In this document: piece by piece, positions 42,141 through 50,964 of the stretch | Layout: each line of letters begins with the position of its first letter | Position numbering within the stretch: position 1 is the stretch's first letter | Assembly (NCBI GenBank): GCA_016714985.1 | Contig: JADKBS010000028.1 | Span: forward strand, 62,001 to 126,000 | Origin: Saprospiraceae bacterium | Lineage (GTDB): Bacteria; Bacteroidota; Bacteroidia; Chitinophagales; Saprospiraceae | Direction of reading: 5' to 3' | Length of the DNA: 64,000 nt | Position numbers and translations under genes: made by a program | Notes under the pieces: model-generated | Told to the model about the DNA's origin: nothing | What the model saw: only the letters and a program-made list of their open reading frames with translations | Database searches by the model: none

Positions 42141-43292
42141 ATGGAATTCGATTTCAACCTCTACTCCACGCCGCTGCTATTTGGTTTTGTGCAGGCTTGG
42201 ATATACGCCCTGCTGTTCTGGGTGCGTGGCTGGCGCAATGAGCGGCTGTCCGATTGGCTGCTGGGCTTCCTGTTGGCGGCGATGAGCTTTGAGATTTGGG
42301 AGTATATGCTGGGCTTTGCGGGGATAGATTTGCTTTGGAACGAACTGGAGTTTTTTCCCCGCAATTTCAGCCTGCTGCTGCCGCCAATGGCCTGGTTTTA
42401 CCTGCGGAGCCAGTTCAACGCCGATTTCAGGCTCCAGCGCCGTGACCTCGTACATGCCCTGCCCTATCTGTTGTACTTCGTTTACCACGTAGCGGTGTTT
42501 TCGATGGGTCGTGATTTTGTGGAAAACTGGAAGCAGAACGTGCACTTCAGATATGGCTTTGAAAATGTGCAGGCGCTGCTGACCTTGGGCATGCAAATCT
42601 TTTACTTTTATCGGTCTTTTCGGCTGTATCAGGATTACCGCAACTGGTCGCCCAGCGAGTTTTCCGATGTGGAGGCGGTCAGTTTTAAGTGGTTCCGCAA
42701 CTTCTTGGTGGCCTTCATCGCATCGAGCATCATTGGCTGGAGCATGACGCTATTAGACCTGTGGCTCAACCTCGACTTCTGGCATGACTGGTGGGACGAG
42801 CTTTTCAACGCAGGCCTTATTTACTATCTCTGCATCGCCGGGTACGCCCAGACGCAGCCACGACGCCTGCATTTTGAGCCGACAAGCCCAACAGCAGAGG
42901 TGGTGGTGGAAGAGGCACCCATTTTGCCGAAGGCAGAAAAACTGGCCGACGAGGAACTGCAAAGCTGGAAGGCCCAAATCGAGCGGCTGATGGCCGATGA
43001 GCGGCTCTACCTGGAACCTGAACTGACGCTAAGCGACCTCGCCCGCCGCTTGCAAACCAATGCCTCGCTGCTTTCGGCAGCAGTAAACCGGGCCTTTGGC
43101 AAAAATTTCAACGACTTCGTGAACGAATACCGGGTGGAGGAGGTAAAGCGGCTGCTCGAAGACCCAAAGGCAAAACACCTATCTTTGCTGGGCATCGGGC
43201 TGGAATGTGGCTTCAACTCAAAGTCCACCTTCAACCGGGCCTTCCGAAAGGTGACGGGCGTTGCCCCGAGCGAATGGGGAAAGCACAATTAA
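42141..43292 (+). CDS. membrane-anchored AraC-family transcriptional regulator
   Basis: 383 aa. The N-terminal 240 residues have about seven membrane segments (LLFGFVQAWIYALLFWV at 11-27, LSDWLLGFLLAAMSFEIW, LLLPPMAWFYL, LLYFVYHVAVFSM and others). The C-terminal 100 residues form two helix-turn-helix motifs of AraC (about 285-380: LTLSDLARRLQTNASLLSAA then GIGLECGFNSKSTFNRAF and FRKVTGVAPSEW). Such proteins bind DNA from the membrane and probably sense an envelope or periplasmic signal; target unknown. It follows the DoxX fusion gene and precedes a Crp-type gene by three bases. Confidence 0.88.
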   Translation: MEFDFNLYSTPLLFGFVQAWIYALLFWVRGWRNERLSDWLLGFLLAAMSFEIWEYMLGFAGIDLLWNELEFFPRNFSLLLPPMAWFYLRSQFNADFRLQRRDLVHALPYLLYFVYHVAVFSMGRDFVENWKQNVHFRYGFENVQALLTLGMQIFYFYRSFRLYQDYRNWSPSEFSDVEAVSFKWFRNFLVAFIASSIIGWSMTLLDLWLNLDFWHDWWDELFNAGLIYYLCIAGYAQTQPRRLHFEPTSPTAEVVVEEAPILPKAEKLADEELQSWKAQIERLMADERLYLEPELTLSDLARRLQTNASLLSAAVNRAFGKNFNDFVNEYRVEEVKRLLEDPKAKHLSLLGIGLECGFNSKSTFNRAFRKVTGVAPSEWGKHN

Positions 43293-43295
43293 GCG

Positions 43296-43868
43296 ATGAA
43301 TACCGACCTCCTGCTCAAAAATATTGCGAAGCACATACAACTCACGCCAACAGAACAGGCGCATTTCATTGCCTTGATGAAACCAAGGAGCCTGAAACGA
43401 AAGGAAATGATGCTACAAGCGGGCGAGGTCAGTCGCCATTCGACCTTCGTGACCAAGGGCTGTCTGCGCAGCTACACCCTCGACAAGAACGGCTATGAGC
43501 ATGTGCTCGCCTTTGCCCCACCAGACTGGTGGATTGCCGATATGTACAGTTTCATCTCCCAAAAACCGGGAACGCTCTACATCGAAGCGATGGAGCCAAC
43601 CGAGGTGCTCCTACTCTCAAAGGCGGACCAGCAGCAGCTTTATGGGGACATTCCGAAGTTCGAGCGGTTCTTCCGCATCATCGTCGAAAACGCCTTCGTG
43701 AGTAGCCAACAGCGACTGTTGGACAACCTCAGCCTGACGGCCCAGGAGCGCTTCCGCATTTTCTGCGAGAAATACCCTTCTCTCGTTACCTCCCTACCCC
43801 GTAAGCAGATTGCCTCCTACATCGGCGTCACGCCGGAGTTTTTTAGTAAAATGATGAAGTCGGCTTAA
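43296..43868 (+). CDS. Crp/Fnr-family transcriptional regulator
   Basis: 190 aa. Cyclic-nucleotide-binding-like beta barrel (about 20-115: LKRKEMMLQAGEVSRHSTFV, GCLRSYTLDKNGYEHVLAFA), a long dimer helix, and a C-terminal helix-turn-helix (LPRKQIASYIGVTPEFFSKM, about 168-187). No Fnr cysteines are present, so it is not an oxygen sensor of that kind. The frame ends abruptly after SKMMKSA, a few residues shorter than typical relatives, which is probably natural. It begins three bases after the AraC-type gene; the two regulators are very likely co-transcribed. Confidence 0.87.
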   Translation: MNTDLLLKNIAKHIQLTPTEQAHFIALMKPRSLKRKEMMLQAGEVSRHSTFVTKGCLRSYTLDKNGYEHVLAFAPPDWWIADMYSFISQKPGTLYIEAMEPTEVLLLSKADQQQLYGDIPKFERFFRIIVENAFVSSQQRLLDNLSLTAQERFRIFCEKYPSLVTSLPRKQIASYIGVTPEFFSKMMKSA

Positions 43869-43974
43869 CAAGCCTCGAAATCAAACAATCGCAACAATCC
43901 CCTTTTTCTTAACCTAGGTTATTTTTTCCCGCCTCCTAGTACCCACATCTTTGTGACATCAAAATCATTGAAAC

Positions 43975-44847
43975 ATGGACCGCAAAGATTTTCTCAAAAA
44001 AGGACTCATGGGCACGGGCATCTTCGCTGCCAGTGCCGCTCTCGGCAATGTGGTAAAAAACGACATTGACGAACTGAAACCCCTCGAAATCATAGGTTTC
44101 AACCATATTCCTAATACAAAATCCAATATCATGTCAAACAGCGTATTGCACAAGGCAGAAACCCGTGGCAACGCCAACCACGGCTGGCTACAGAGCTACC
44201 ATACTTTCAGCTTCGCAAATTATTACAACCCGGAGCGGATGCACTTCGGCGTGCTGCGGGTACTCAACGACGACACCGTGCAGGGCGGCATGGGCTTCGG
44301 CACCCACCCGCACGACAACATGGAAATCATCTCCATACCGCTCGAAGGTGACCTGGAGCACAAGGATAGCATGGGAAACTTGGCCGTCATCCGCAATGGC
44401 GACGTGCAGGTGATGAGTGCTGGCACAGGCATCCAGCACAGCGAGAAGAACAAAAATGGCCAACAGCCCGTGAAGTTTCTCCAAATCTGGGTTTTTCCGA
44501 ACAAGCGCAGCGTTGAGCCGCGCTACGACCAAATCACCCTGGACCGGGCCGACCGCAAGAACAAGCTCCAGCAAATCCTCTCGCCCAACCCCAACGATGA
44601 GGGCGTTTGGATTCATCAGGACGCCTGGTTTCACCTGACGGAACTTGACAAAGGCAAAAACATTGGATATGCCATCAAAAAGGCGGGCAACGGCGTCTAT
44701 GCCTTCGTCCTTAGCGGTGACGTGACCATCAATGGCCAAGCCCTCAACCGTCGTGACGGCCTCGGCATCTGGGACGTGAGCAGCCTCCAAATCGAGGCCG
44801 ACTCCCATGCCGAACTGCTGCTGATGGAGGTGCCGATGAATGTGTAA
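43975..44847 (+). CDS. pirin family protein with an N-terminal signal-like extension
   Basis: 290 aa. A cupin-type pirin of about 235 residues begins near residue 50: KAETRGNANHGWLQSYHTFS and FANYYNPERMHFGVLRVLND, the metal ligands GTHPHDNMEIISIPLEG (H, H and E), and a C-terminal cupin with YAFVLSGDVTINGQ. Pirins oxidise quercetin or act as redox regulators. The first 48 residues (MDRKDFLKKGLMGTGIFAAS then AALGNVV) resemble a Tat-like or lipid-less signal without the second arginine. Pirins are normally cytosolic, so the extension is odd. A shorter start at the internal Met (about residue 45) is possible. Confidence 0.85.
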   Translation: MDRKDFLKKGLMGTGIFAASAALGNVVKNDIDELKPLEIIGFNHIPNTKSNIMSNSVLHKAETRGNANHGWLQSYHTFSFANYYNPERMHFGVLRVLNDDTVQGGMGFGTHPHDNMEIISIPLEGDLEHKDSMGNLAVIRNGDVQVMSAGTGIQHSEKNKNGQQPVKFLQIWVFPNKRSVEPRYDQITLDRADRKNKLQQILSPNPNDEGVWIHQDAWFHLTELDKGKNIGYAIKKAGNGVYAFVLSGDVTINGQALNRRDGLGIWDVSSLQIEADSHAELLLMEVPMNV

Positions 44848-44853
44848 TAAACC

Positions 44854-44937
44854 AGACGTTAGATTTTAGACAATAGACCTTAGATGAGCCGTTGCTACCA
44901 TTTCCATCTAAAGTCTATTGTCTAAAATCTTATGTCT
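44854..44937. repeat. intergenic word hairpin, TAGACAATAGAC family
   Basis: AGACGTTAGATTTTAGACAA (44854-44873) and the next 13 bases pair with 44905-44937, 29 of 33 positions. Nearly the whole spacer between pirin and yceI is arm or loop. Confidence 0.9.
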
Positions 44938-44958
44938 AATCATAAAACAATCAACGAA

Positions 44959-45483
44959 ATGTCAAAGACAACATGGGCGCTCGACCCGGCGCATTCCGAA
45001 ATCCAATTCAAGGTCAAACACATGATGATCAGTACCGTCACGGGCAAGTTCGACTCCTTCAACGTAGAAGTGGCTGCCGAAGGCGACGATTTTAACGATG
45101 CCGATATCAGCTTCTCTGCTGAAACAGCTTCCGTGAACACCGGCAGTGAGCAGCGTGACGGCCACTTGCGTAGCGGCGACTTCTTCGACGCTGAGGCACA
45201 CCCGGCCCTCAAATTCAAGGGTACTTCCTACGATGCGGCCAGCGGCGAGCTGAAAGGCGACCTAACTATTAAGGACATTACCAAGCCCGTAACCTTGGAG
45301 GCCGAATTTGGCGGCATCGGCAAAGACCCGTGGGGAAATACAAAGGCAGGCTTCACCCTTTCCGGCAAAATCAACCGCAAGGACTGGGAACTGAACTGGA
45401 ATGCTGCTTTGGAAGCCGGCGGCGTGCTGGTGAGCGAAGACGTAAAACTCTTGGGCGAGATTCAATTGGTGAAAGCAGCCTGA
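44959..45483 (+). CDS. YceI family protein
   Basis: 174 aa from the ATG at 44959 (MSKTTWALDPAHSEIQF); a start at 44932 lies inside the spacer hairpin and is rejected. Lipocalin-like barrel with HSEIQFKVKHMMISTVTG and the family block QRDGHLRSGDFFDAEAHP (approximately 66-83). It has no signal peptide, while many YceI are periplasmic; this form is thus probably cytosolic. YceI proteins bind isoprenoids such as quinones. It is next to the pirin gene, and this pairing occurs widely in Bacteroidota. A terminator follows. Confidence 0.9.
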   Translation: MSKTTWALDPAHSEIQFKVKHMMISTVTGKFDSFNVEVAAEGDDFNDADISFSAETASVNTGSEQRDGHLRSGDFFDAEAHPALKFKGTSYDAASGELKGDLTIKDITKPVTLEAEFGGIGKDPWGNTKAGFTLSGKINRKDWELNWNAALEAGGVLVSEDVKLLGEIQLVKAA

Positions 45484-45504
45484 TTTTTTCGATGAAAAAA
45501 ACGC

Positions 45505-45541
45505 AAAGACGGCACGGCGCATCGCTGTGCCGTCTTTTTTT
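45505..45541 (+). terminator. rho-independent terminator after yceI
   Basis: AGACGGCACGGC pairs with GCTGTGCCGTCT around the loop GCATC, followed by seven T. Confidence 0.92.
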
Positions 45542-45675
45542 ATGTCATATTTCAAGCATCGTGGATTTGTAAAAATCGTAGTTTGGCCACTATATCAAAA
45601 AGTGGTTGTCCTTTTTCCCAATCGCTTGCGGCGAGCACAGTTGCAGCGGCCATTTTCACTAAAATTCAAATTCGC

Positions 45676-46794
45676 ATGAAAAAACTTCTCCTCCTTCCAC
45701 TTATCACCTTTATTTTTTTCCAGTTGGGCTTCGCCCAACAGCTCGCCTTGCCCAGCAACGGCACGAACCCCCGCATGTCGGCGGGCGTCCGAGTTGGCGT
45801 TACCGATGTCAACATCAACTGGGGAGCGCCCGGCGTCAAGGGGCGTGAGGGCAAGGTTTGGGGCACGGGCGTGGCCCATTATGGTTTCACCAATCTCGGT
45901 TTTGGCACCGCCAAGGAGTCGCCGTGGCGGGCAGGTGCCGACGAATGCACGACCATCTCCTTTTCAACTGATGTATTGGTGGAGGGCAAGCTGCTTCCCG
46001 CTGGCAAGTATGCGCTGTTCATGATACTCGCCGCCGATGAGGCCACCCTCATTTTCTCGAAGAACCCCGCTGCTTGGGGCAGCTATTTCTACGACCCTAA
46101 GGAAGACGTACTGCGGGTGACGGTGCGCCAACAAAAAGACCTGCCCACGAGCCGGGAGCGCCTCGCCTACCTGCTCGACAACCCGACCGACCGCGCCGTG
46201 ACCGTGGCATTGGAGTGGGAGCGCTGGCGCATCCCTTTCAAGGTGGAAGTTGATTTGGTGGCTACTGGCCTTGCTTCCATCCGCTCGCAGATGACGAGTG
46301 GCCTGGGCTTCGACCCGCCAAGTTTGCAGGCTGCTGCGCAATGGTCCTTGACCAACAACGTGAACCTTGAGGAGGCGCTGTTCTGGATTCAATCCGCCAC
46401 ATCGCCCAACCTCGGCGGGGTACAGACTTTTTCGGCCCTGAACATACATGCGGGTTTGCTGCGCAAACTGGGCCGCACCGCTGAAGCAGACGAAAAGATG
46501 AAGGCGGCATTGGCCAATGCCAACTTGATGGAACTGCACGGCTACGGCAGGCAGCTTGTTTCGGAGAAAAAACCAAAGGAGGCACTGGCCGTTTTCGAGC
46601 AGAACTACAAGCAGAACAACGGCGCTTGGCCAACTAACGTAGGGCTGGCAAGGGGCTATTCTGCCAACGGCGACCTGAAAAAGGCGCTTGAGCACGCCAA
46701 GCTCGCCCTTGCGCAAGCACCCGACGCGACCAACAAGACCAGCTTGGAGGCGATGATAAAGACGCTGAGCGAGGGGAAGCCTATTGCGCAGTAG
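45676..46794 (+). CDS. DUF2911 protein with TPR-like tail
   Basis: 372 aa from the ATG at 45676, which gives a good signal peptide (MKKLLLLPLITFIFFQLGFA, residues 1-20). DUF2911 (about 30-175) shows VNINWGAPGVKGREGKVWG, TTISFSTDVLVEGKLLPAG and the conserved tail SGLGFDPPSLQAAA-type segment. A C-terminal helical region (about 240-365) has the look of two or three TPR units (ALFWIQSATSPN, EALAVFEQNYKQNNGAW, KKALEHAKLALAQAPD). Exported, function unknown; the family is confined largely to Bacteroidota. A longer frame to 45583 adds a non-signal peptide and is rejected. Confidence 0.87.
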   Translation: MKKLLLLPLITFIFFQLGFAQQLALPSNGTNPRMSAGVRVGVTDVNINWGAPGVKGREGKVWGTGVAHYGFTNLGFGTAKESPWRAGADECTTISFSTDVLVEGKLLPAGKYALFMILAADEATLIFSKNPAAWGSYFYDPKEDVLRVTVRQQKDLPTSRERLAYLLDNPTDRAVTVALEWERWRIPFKVEVDLVATGLASIRSQMTSGLGFDPPSLQAAAQWSLTNNVNLEEALFWIQSATSPNLGGVQTFSALNIHAGLLRKLGRTAEADEKMKAALANANLMELHGYGRQLVSEKKPKEALAVFEQNYKQNNGAWPTNVGLARGYSANGDLKKALEHAKLALAQAPDATNKTSLEAMIKTLSEGKPIAQ

Positions 46795-46806
46795 AAAACA
46801 AAAATA

Positions 46807-46839
46807 AAAGCGGCCTTCGGTTCACCGGAGGCCGCTTTT
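46807..46839. terminator. bidirectional terminator
   Basis: AAAAGCGGCCTTCGG pairs with CCGGAGGCCGCTTTT around TTCA, followed by TGTTTTT. It sits between DUF2911 (plus) and the PLP enzyme (minus). Confidence 0.92.
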
Positions 46840-46858
46840 GTTTTTAAGTATTTGAAAA

Positions 46859-47893
46859 TCAAATACTTGGAATAAAAGCCGGCAATGGTAGCGGCTCTTC
46901 CATTTCTTCGTAAACATCGGTGAGGAAGCCCTTCGATTCCATCCATTGGTCGTTGAAGACCTTGCCGAGGTACTTGCTGCCGTGGTCGGGCAGGATGATG
47001 ACCACCACATCGTCTTTGGTGAACTCGTCTTTGATTTGCAAGAGTGCCTGAATGCTACCGCCGCTGGAATAACCAGCGAAGATGCCTTCCATCAGCGCCA
47101 GTTCACGGGTGCGCAGGGCGCTTTCCCGGTCGGTCACTTTCACGAACTTGTCAATCAGTTCGAAATTGCAGTTGGCGGGGATGATGTTCTTGCCCGTGCC
47201 CTCGATTTCGTAGCTGTAAATCTCCCGCTCGTCGTACTCACCCGTTTCATGGTATTTCTTCAAGGCCGAGCCGTAGGCGTCCACACCGATGATGCGCACA
47301 TTCGGGTTCTGTTCCTTAAGGTACTGTGCTGTGCCGCTCAGGGTGCCGCCCGTGCCAGTACTGGCGATAAGGGCCGTGATTTTACCCTCGGTCTGCTCCC
47401 AGATTTCAGGGCCGGTGCTCAGGTAGTGCGCCCGTGCGTTCTCGGTGTTGAAGTTCTGGTTGATGTACAGCGAGTTAGGGATTTCCCTTGCCTTGCGCTC
47501 GGCCACTTTGTAGTAGGAGCGGGGGTCTTCGGGTTTTGCCTCTTTCGGACAAATGATGACCTCGGCGCCCATCGCCTCTAAACAGTCAATCTTTTCTTTG
47601 GACACCTTGCTGGTGAGTGTCAGTACGCACTTGTAGCCCTTCACGGCGGCGACCATGGCGAGGCTGAAGCCCGTATTGCCGCTGGTGGCCTCGATGAGGG
47701 TGCCGCCCGGCTTGAGCATGCCGAGGCGCTCCGCCTCCTCAATCATGTGCAGGGCGATGCGGTCCTTGGCCGACTGGCCAGGATTGAAGCCTTCACATTT
47801 TACATAGACAGTCGGAGCAATGGTCTGGGTGATGCGGTTGAGACGGATGAGCGGGGTGCGCCCAATGGCCTCAAGGATGCTGTTATAAGTCAT
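46859..47893 (-). CDS. PLP-dependent cysteine synthase / cystathionine beta-synthase-like enzyme
   Basis: 344 aa. The PLP lysine is K43 or near in GFNPGQSAKDRIA; other family blocks are IEATSGNTGFSLAMVAAVKG (approximately 87-106), STGTGGTLSGTAQYL with the phosphate loop, and GIFAGYSSGGSIQALL. The N-terminal ILEAIGRTPLIRLNR is typical. It is nearer the cystathionine beta-synthase branch than CysK, but has no CBS domains after residue 320. It makes cysteine from O-acetylserine and sulfide, or cystathionine from serine and homocysteine. The C-terminal tail is acidic. It stands alone. Confidence 0.88.
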   Translation of the reverse strand: MTYNSILEAIGRTPLIRLNRITQTIAPTVYVKCEGFNPGQSAKDRIALHMIEEAERLGMLKPGGTLIEATSGNTGFSLAMVAAVKGYKCVLTLTSKVSKEKIDCLEAMGAEVIICPKEAKPEDPRSYYKVAERKAREIPNSLYINQNFNTENARAHYLSTGPEIWEQTEGKITALIASTGTGGTLSGTAQYLKEQNPNVRIIGVDAYGSALKKYHETGEYDEREIYSYEIEGTGKNIIPANCNFELIDKFVKVTDRESALRTRELALMEGIFAGYSSGGSIQALLQIKDEFTKDDVVVIILPDHGSKYLGKVFNDQWMESKGFLTDVYEEMEEPLPLPAFIPSI

Positions 47894-48053
47894 AGACCAG
47901 CGAACTTTTGTGTGCAGTACTTCTTAGCGAACGAATGTATAGCGAATAAAAACTGCTGCAAAGATACAACAGCGATAACGAAGGTAGCTATTCTTTGATT
48001 AGAATCACCGAAATGGGTGGATTTTTTTGAAAATTATTGAAAAGGGCATTGAC

Positions 48054-50153
48054 TCAAGCAAAGAGATTAAACACCGCCCAACTTCCCAAATACGCCAGCA
48101 AACCCATAAACGTAAATTGCACAATCGGCCACTTCCAGCCGCCCGTCTCACGGCGTACGACGGCAATCGTGCTCATGCATTGCAGCGCAAAAACATAGAA
48201 AATAAGGAGCGAGGCCGCTGTGGCGGCGGTATAGACCTTGGCTCCAGTCTGTGGGTTTCGGGCCTCGGCAAGGCGGTCGTGGATGGTGGCCTCGTCGTTG
48301 GTGCTGCCGATGCTGTAGATGGTGGCCATGGTGGCCACAAAGACCTCTCTTGCGGCAAAGGAGGTGATGAGGGCAATGCCGATTTTCCAATCAAAGCCCA
48401 ATGGCTTGATGGACGGCTCTATGAACTTGCCCAAGTGCCCCGCATAGCTCGCTTCGATGCGATAGGCGGCCACGAGGTCGGCAGTGGCCGTTTCATCGAG
48501 GTTTTTCTGCTGTGCGATGTTGGTGGCCTCGGCCTCCGCAGCCGTCATTTTGGCCGAAGGCCCATAGCTGGCCAAGCCCCAGAGCACGATGCTCGCCACC
48601 AAAATCACCTTGCCCGCCTCCAGCACGAAGGACGAAGTTTTCTCCCAAATCGTCTGCCACACATTGCGCCAGACGGGCAGCCGGTATGGCGGCAGCTGCA
48701 TCACCAGCCAAGAAGGCTCGCTCGATTTCACGAACTGCTTGAAAACCCAAGCCGACCCCAGCGCCGCTACGATGCCCAGTAGGTACAGCCCCATAAAGGC
48801 CAGCCCTTGTGCATTGAAGATACCCAGCACTTTGACATGGGGCACCACAAAGCCAATGAGCACGGTGTAAACCGGAATCCTTGCGGAGCAACTGATGAGC
48901 GGTGTGGCAAGGATGGTCAGCAGCCGCTCCCGCCAGTTGCCGATGGTGCGGGTGCTCATGATGGCGGGTATTGCGCAAGCGCCCCCTGCCACCAGCGCCA
49001 CCACACTCCGCCCGTTCAGACCGAATTGCTGCATCAGTTTGTCAAAAATGAACACGGCACGGGCCATGTAGCCTACCTCTTCGAGGATGGTGATGAGCAT
49101 GAAAAGGATGGCAATTTGAGGCACAAAAACCAAAATGCCGCCCAGCCCGGTCAGCACGCCTTCGGTGAGCAGGTCAGTGAACCAGCCAGCAGCTAGGTTT
49201 GCCTTTATGGACTCAGCGGCCCAGCCAAAGAACATTTCGATCCAGTCCATCGGGTAAGCCGCCCAAGCGTAGATGGCTTGAAATACGAGGAACATGACGG
49301 CGAAGAAAATGATGGGGGCAAGTATCGGCTGTGTCAGTACCGCATCCAAACTGTCGGAGCGGGTGGATTTTTCAGCCTTTCGGCTGATGGCCTTTTGTAA
49401 AACGGGTGTGAACAGTTGGTAGCGCCGCATCGTCTCTGCAATCTGGCTTGGCAGGCTCTTGAAGTTTTCTGCTTCGCAAATGCGGTGTACTGCTGCCTTT
49501 TGCGCTTTGGTCAAATAGGTCAACCGCTCGGCGTGGTGCGCCACGAGCAGTGCTTGGTAGGGCTGTTCGATTCCGAGTGCCTGCTGCACTTGTCTTACCA
49601 CACGCTGCTCTACGGACGTTGGCTCATAGAGTGGCGGTGTGCTTTTTTTGCTGTGCAAAAGGTTGGCCATTGCCTGCCGCAGCGCCTCCACGTTCATGCC
49701 TGTGCGCCCACTCACCAACAGCACCGGTATTTGCAAAAAATCCGAAAGCTTGCCCACATCTATGGTCATGCCCGACCTTTCTGCCACGTCAGCCATGTTC
49801 AGCGCAAGCAGGCAGGGGAGGCCGAGGTCTTTCAGTTGCGTGAGTAACAAAAGGTGCTTTTCGAGGCTGGTAAGGTCGGAGACATAAACGATGGCATCCG
49901 GGAAGTTCTCGTCGGCGGGGTTGACAAGGGCATTGAGTACCACCCGCTCGTCTTCGGAGTTGGGATAGAGGCTATAGGCTCCCGGCAGGTCTATGAGTCT
50001 AACTTCTTCGCTGTCAGGGAGTTGTAGCTTTCCAAATTTCTTTTCTACGGTAACACCAGGAAAATTGGCCACTTTTTGCCGGAGGCCAGTGAGCTGGTTG
50101 AAAAGGGAAGATTTGCCGCTATTTGGGTTTCCTGCTAACGCAATAGTGTTCAT
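48054..50153 (-). CDS. feoB: ferrous iron transport protein B
   Basis: 699 aa. Inner-membrane Fe2+ importer with a GTPase domain. G1 GNPNSGKSSLFN (8-19), the switch VTVEKKFG, G3 DLPGAY (about 55-60), G4 LNMAD (about 118-122). The membrane part (about 280-695) has the gate motifs VALVAGGACAIPAIMSTRTI and SCSARIPVYTVLIGFV, containing the conserved cysteines. The start overlaps the feoA stop by four bases (ATGA), a sign of coupled translation. Full length. No FeoC is present. Confidence 0.96.
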   Translation of the reverse strand: MNTIALAGNPNSGKSSLFNQLTGLRQKVANFPGVTVEKKFGKLQLPDSEEVRLIDLPGAYSLYPNSEDERVVLNALVNPADENFPDAIVYVSDLTSLEKHLLLLTQLKDLGLPCLLALNMADVAERSGMTIDVGKLSDFLQIPVLLVSGRTGMNVEALRQAMANLLHSKKSTPPLYEPTSVEQRVVRQVQQALGIEQPYQALLVAHHAERLTYLTKAQKAAVHRICEAENFKSLPSQIAETMRRYQLFTPVLQKAISRKAEKSTRSDSLDAVLTQPILAPIIFFAVMFLVFQAIYAWAAYPMDWIEMFFGWAAESIKANLAAGWFTDLLTEGVLTGLGGILVFVPQIAILFMLITILEEVGYMARAVFIFDKLMQQFGLNGRSVVALVAGGACAIPAIMSTRTIGNWRERLLTILATPLISCSARIPVYTVLIGFVVPHVKVLGIFNAQGLAFMGLYLLGIVAALGSAWVFKQFVKSSEPSWLVMQLPPYRLPVWRNVWQTIWEKTSSFVLEAGKVILVASIVLWGLASYGPSAKMTAAEAEATNIAQQKNLDETATADLVAAYRIEASYAGHLGKFIEPSIKPLGFDWKIGIALITSFAAREVFVATMATIYSIGSTNDEATIHDRLAEARNPQTGAKVYTAATAASLLIFYVFALQCMSTIAVVRRETGGWKWPIVQFTFMGLLAYLGSWAVFNLFA

Positions 50154-50383
50154 TCAATGTCCGATGTCGTCATGATGCTGCTCGCCTCGCTGTGCCGCAC
50201 GACAACGTTGAGGCCGTCCACCTTGAGGTAATAGCCGCCGTTAAACGGGGCGATTCGCACGACCTTCAATTGGCTTCCCGGCAGTACGCCCATCGTCATC
50301 AACTTGCCAGCGATGCGCTCGTCGGCAAAATGGCTGATGCGTCCGCCCTTGCCTTCCTTTAGTTGTGTGACTGCCCTTGTCAT
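50150..50383 (-). CDS. feoA: ferrous iron transport protein A
   Basis: 77 aa, an SH3-like domain of about the usual size. LKEGKGGRISHFADE and MTMGVLPGSQLKVVRIAPFN are the family blocks, ending in LNVVVRHSEASSIMT. FeoA interacts with FeoB and supports Fe2+ uptake. It is the first gene of the feoAB operon. The -7 element CAAAAGTA (minus-strand TACTTTTG) lies at 50439-50446 and a perfect 18-bp palindrome at 50506-50523 may hold a regulator. Confidence 0.94.
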   Translation of the reverse strand: MTRAVTQLKEGKGGRISHFADERIAGKLMTMGVLPGSQLKVVRIAPFNGGYYLKVDGLNVVVRHSEASSIMTTSDIE

Positions 50384-50505
50384 GCGGTTTAGTTTTTATT
50401 AATCCTGCTGTTGTTATTTAGATTAATTTTAGACAAGCCAAAAGTAAGGCAGCATGTTTTAAGGAAAGGTGATTTTTGTCAAAAACTGTAAAAAATTGCA
50501 ACGTA

Positions 50506-50523
50506 ATACCTAACGTTAGGTAT
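50506..50523. promoter_or_regulatory. 18-bp perfect palindrome, candidate operator
   Basis: ATACCTAACGTTAGGTAT is a perfect palindrome with TTAGG/CCTAA half sites, similar in half-site sequence to DtxR-family boxes. It lies 123 bases upstream of feoA and 84 bases before the small gene at 50607, so it could act on either. Confidence 0.55.
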
Positions 50524-50606
50524 CAACTCCTTTTTGCTTTCCTTATATAGAATCCCTCCTGAGTCTGGTAAAGTCAACTTAGCTTTGCCAGCAAACTGTG
50601 ATTATC

Positions 50607-50804
50607 ATGGCAAAAAAATCAAAATCCTCAGAAAAAAAGCAGCCCAAGGTGCATGAAGAACTCAAGGGCTTTGACATCAAAATCAATGCGTTTGGTGAGT
50701 TGTCCTCCAACCTAAACATTGAGCGGCTCAACCAGTTCCTCAATGAAAAAGTGGACGACATCAAGTTGCGTGACCGCAACAAGGGAAAGGATGAGGAAGA
50801 ATAA
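50607..50804 (+). CDS. small conserved-type hypothetical protein
   Basis: 65 aa from the ATG at 50607 (a GTG nine bases upstream is possible). The N-terminus is Lys-rich (MAKKSKSSEKKQPKVHEELK). A middle block KGFDIKINAFGELSSNLNIE is followed by a charged helix ERLNQFLNEKVDDIKLRDRN and an acidic end. It resembles short Bacteroidota proteins of unknown role and may bind RNA or another protein. A -7 element TAGCTTTG is at 50580-50587. It is divergent from feoAB. Confidence 0.75.
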   Translation: MAKKSKSSEKKQPKVHEELKGFDIKINAFGELSSNLNIERLNQFLNEKVDDIKLRDRNKGKDEEE

Positions 50805-50964
50805 ATGTAGGTACGTATATTCCTGCTTGAACCAAACGGTTGATTTTCAATTGCTTAGAATTGAAAGGCGATTTGCCAACCCATTTCTTTGTTGTCAATA
50901 CTTGGCACTACATGCAACCCTTTGTCAATCCTACTGTCAATATAACCGAAACTAACTTAGGAAT

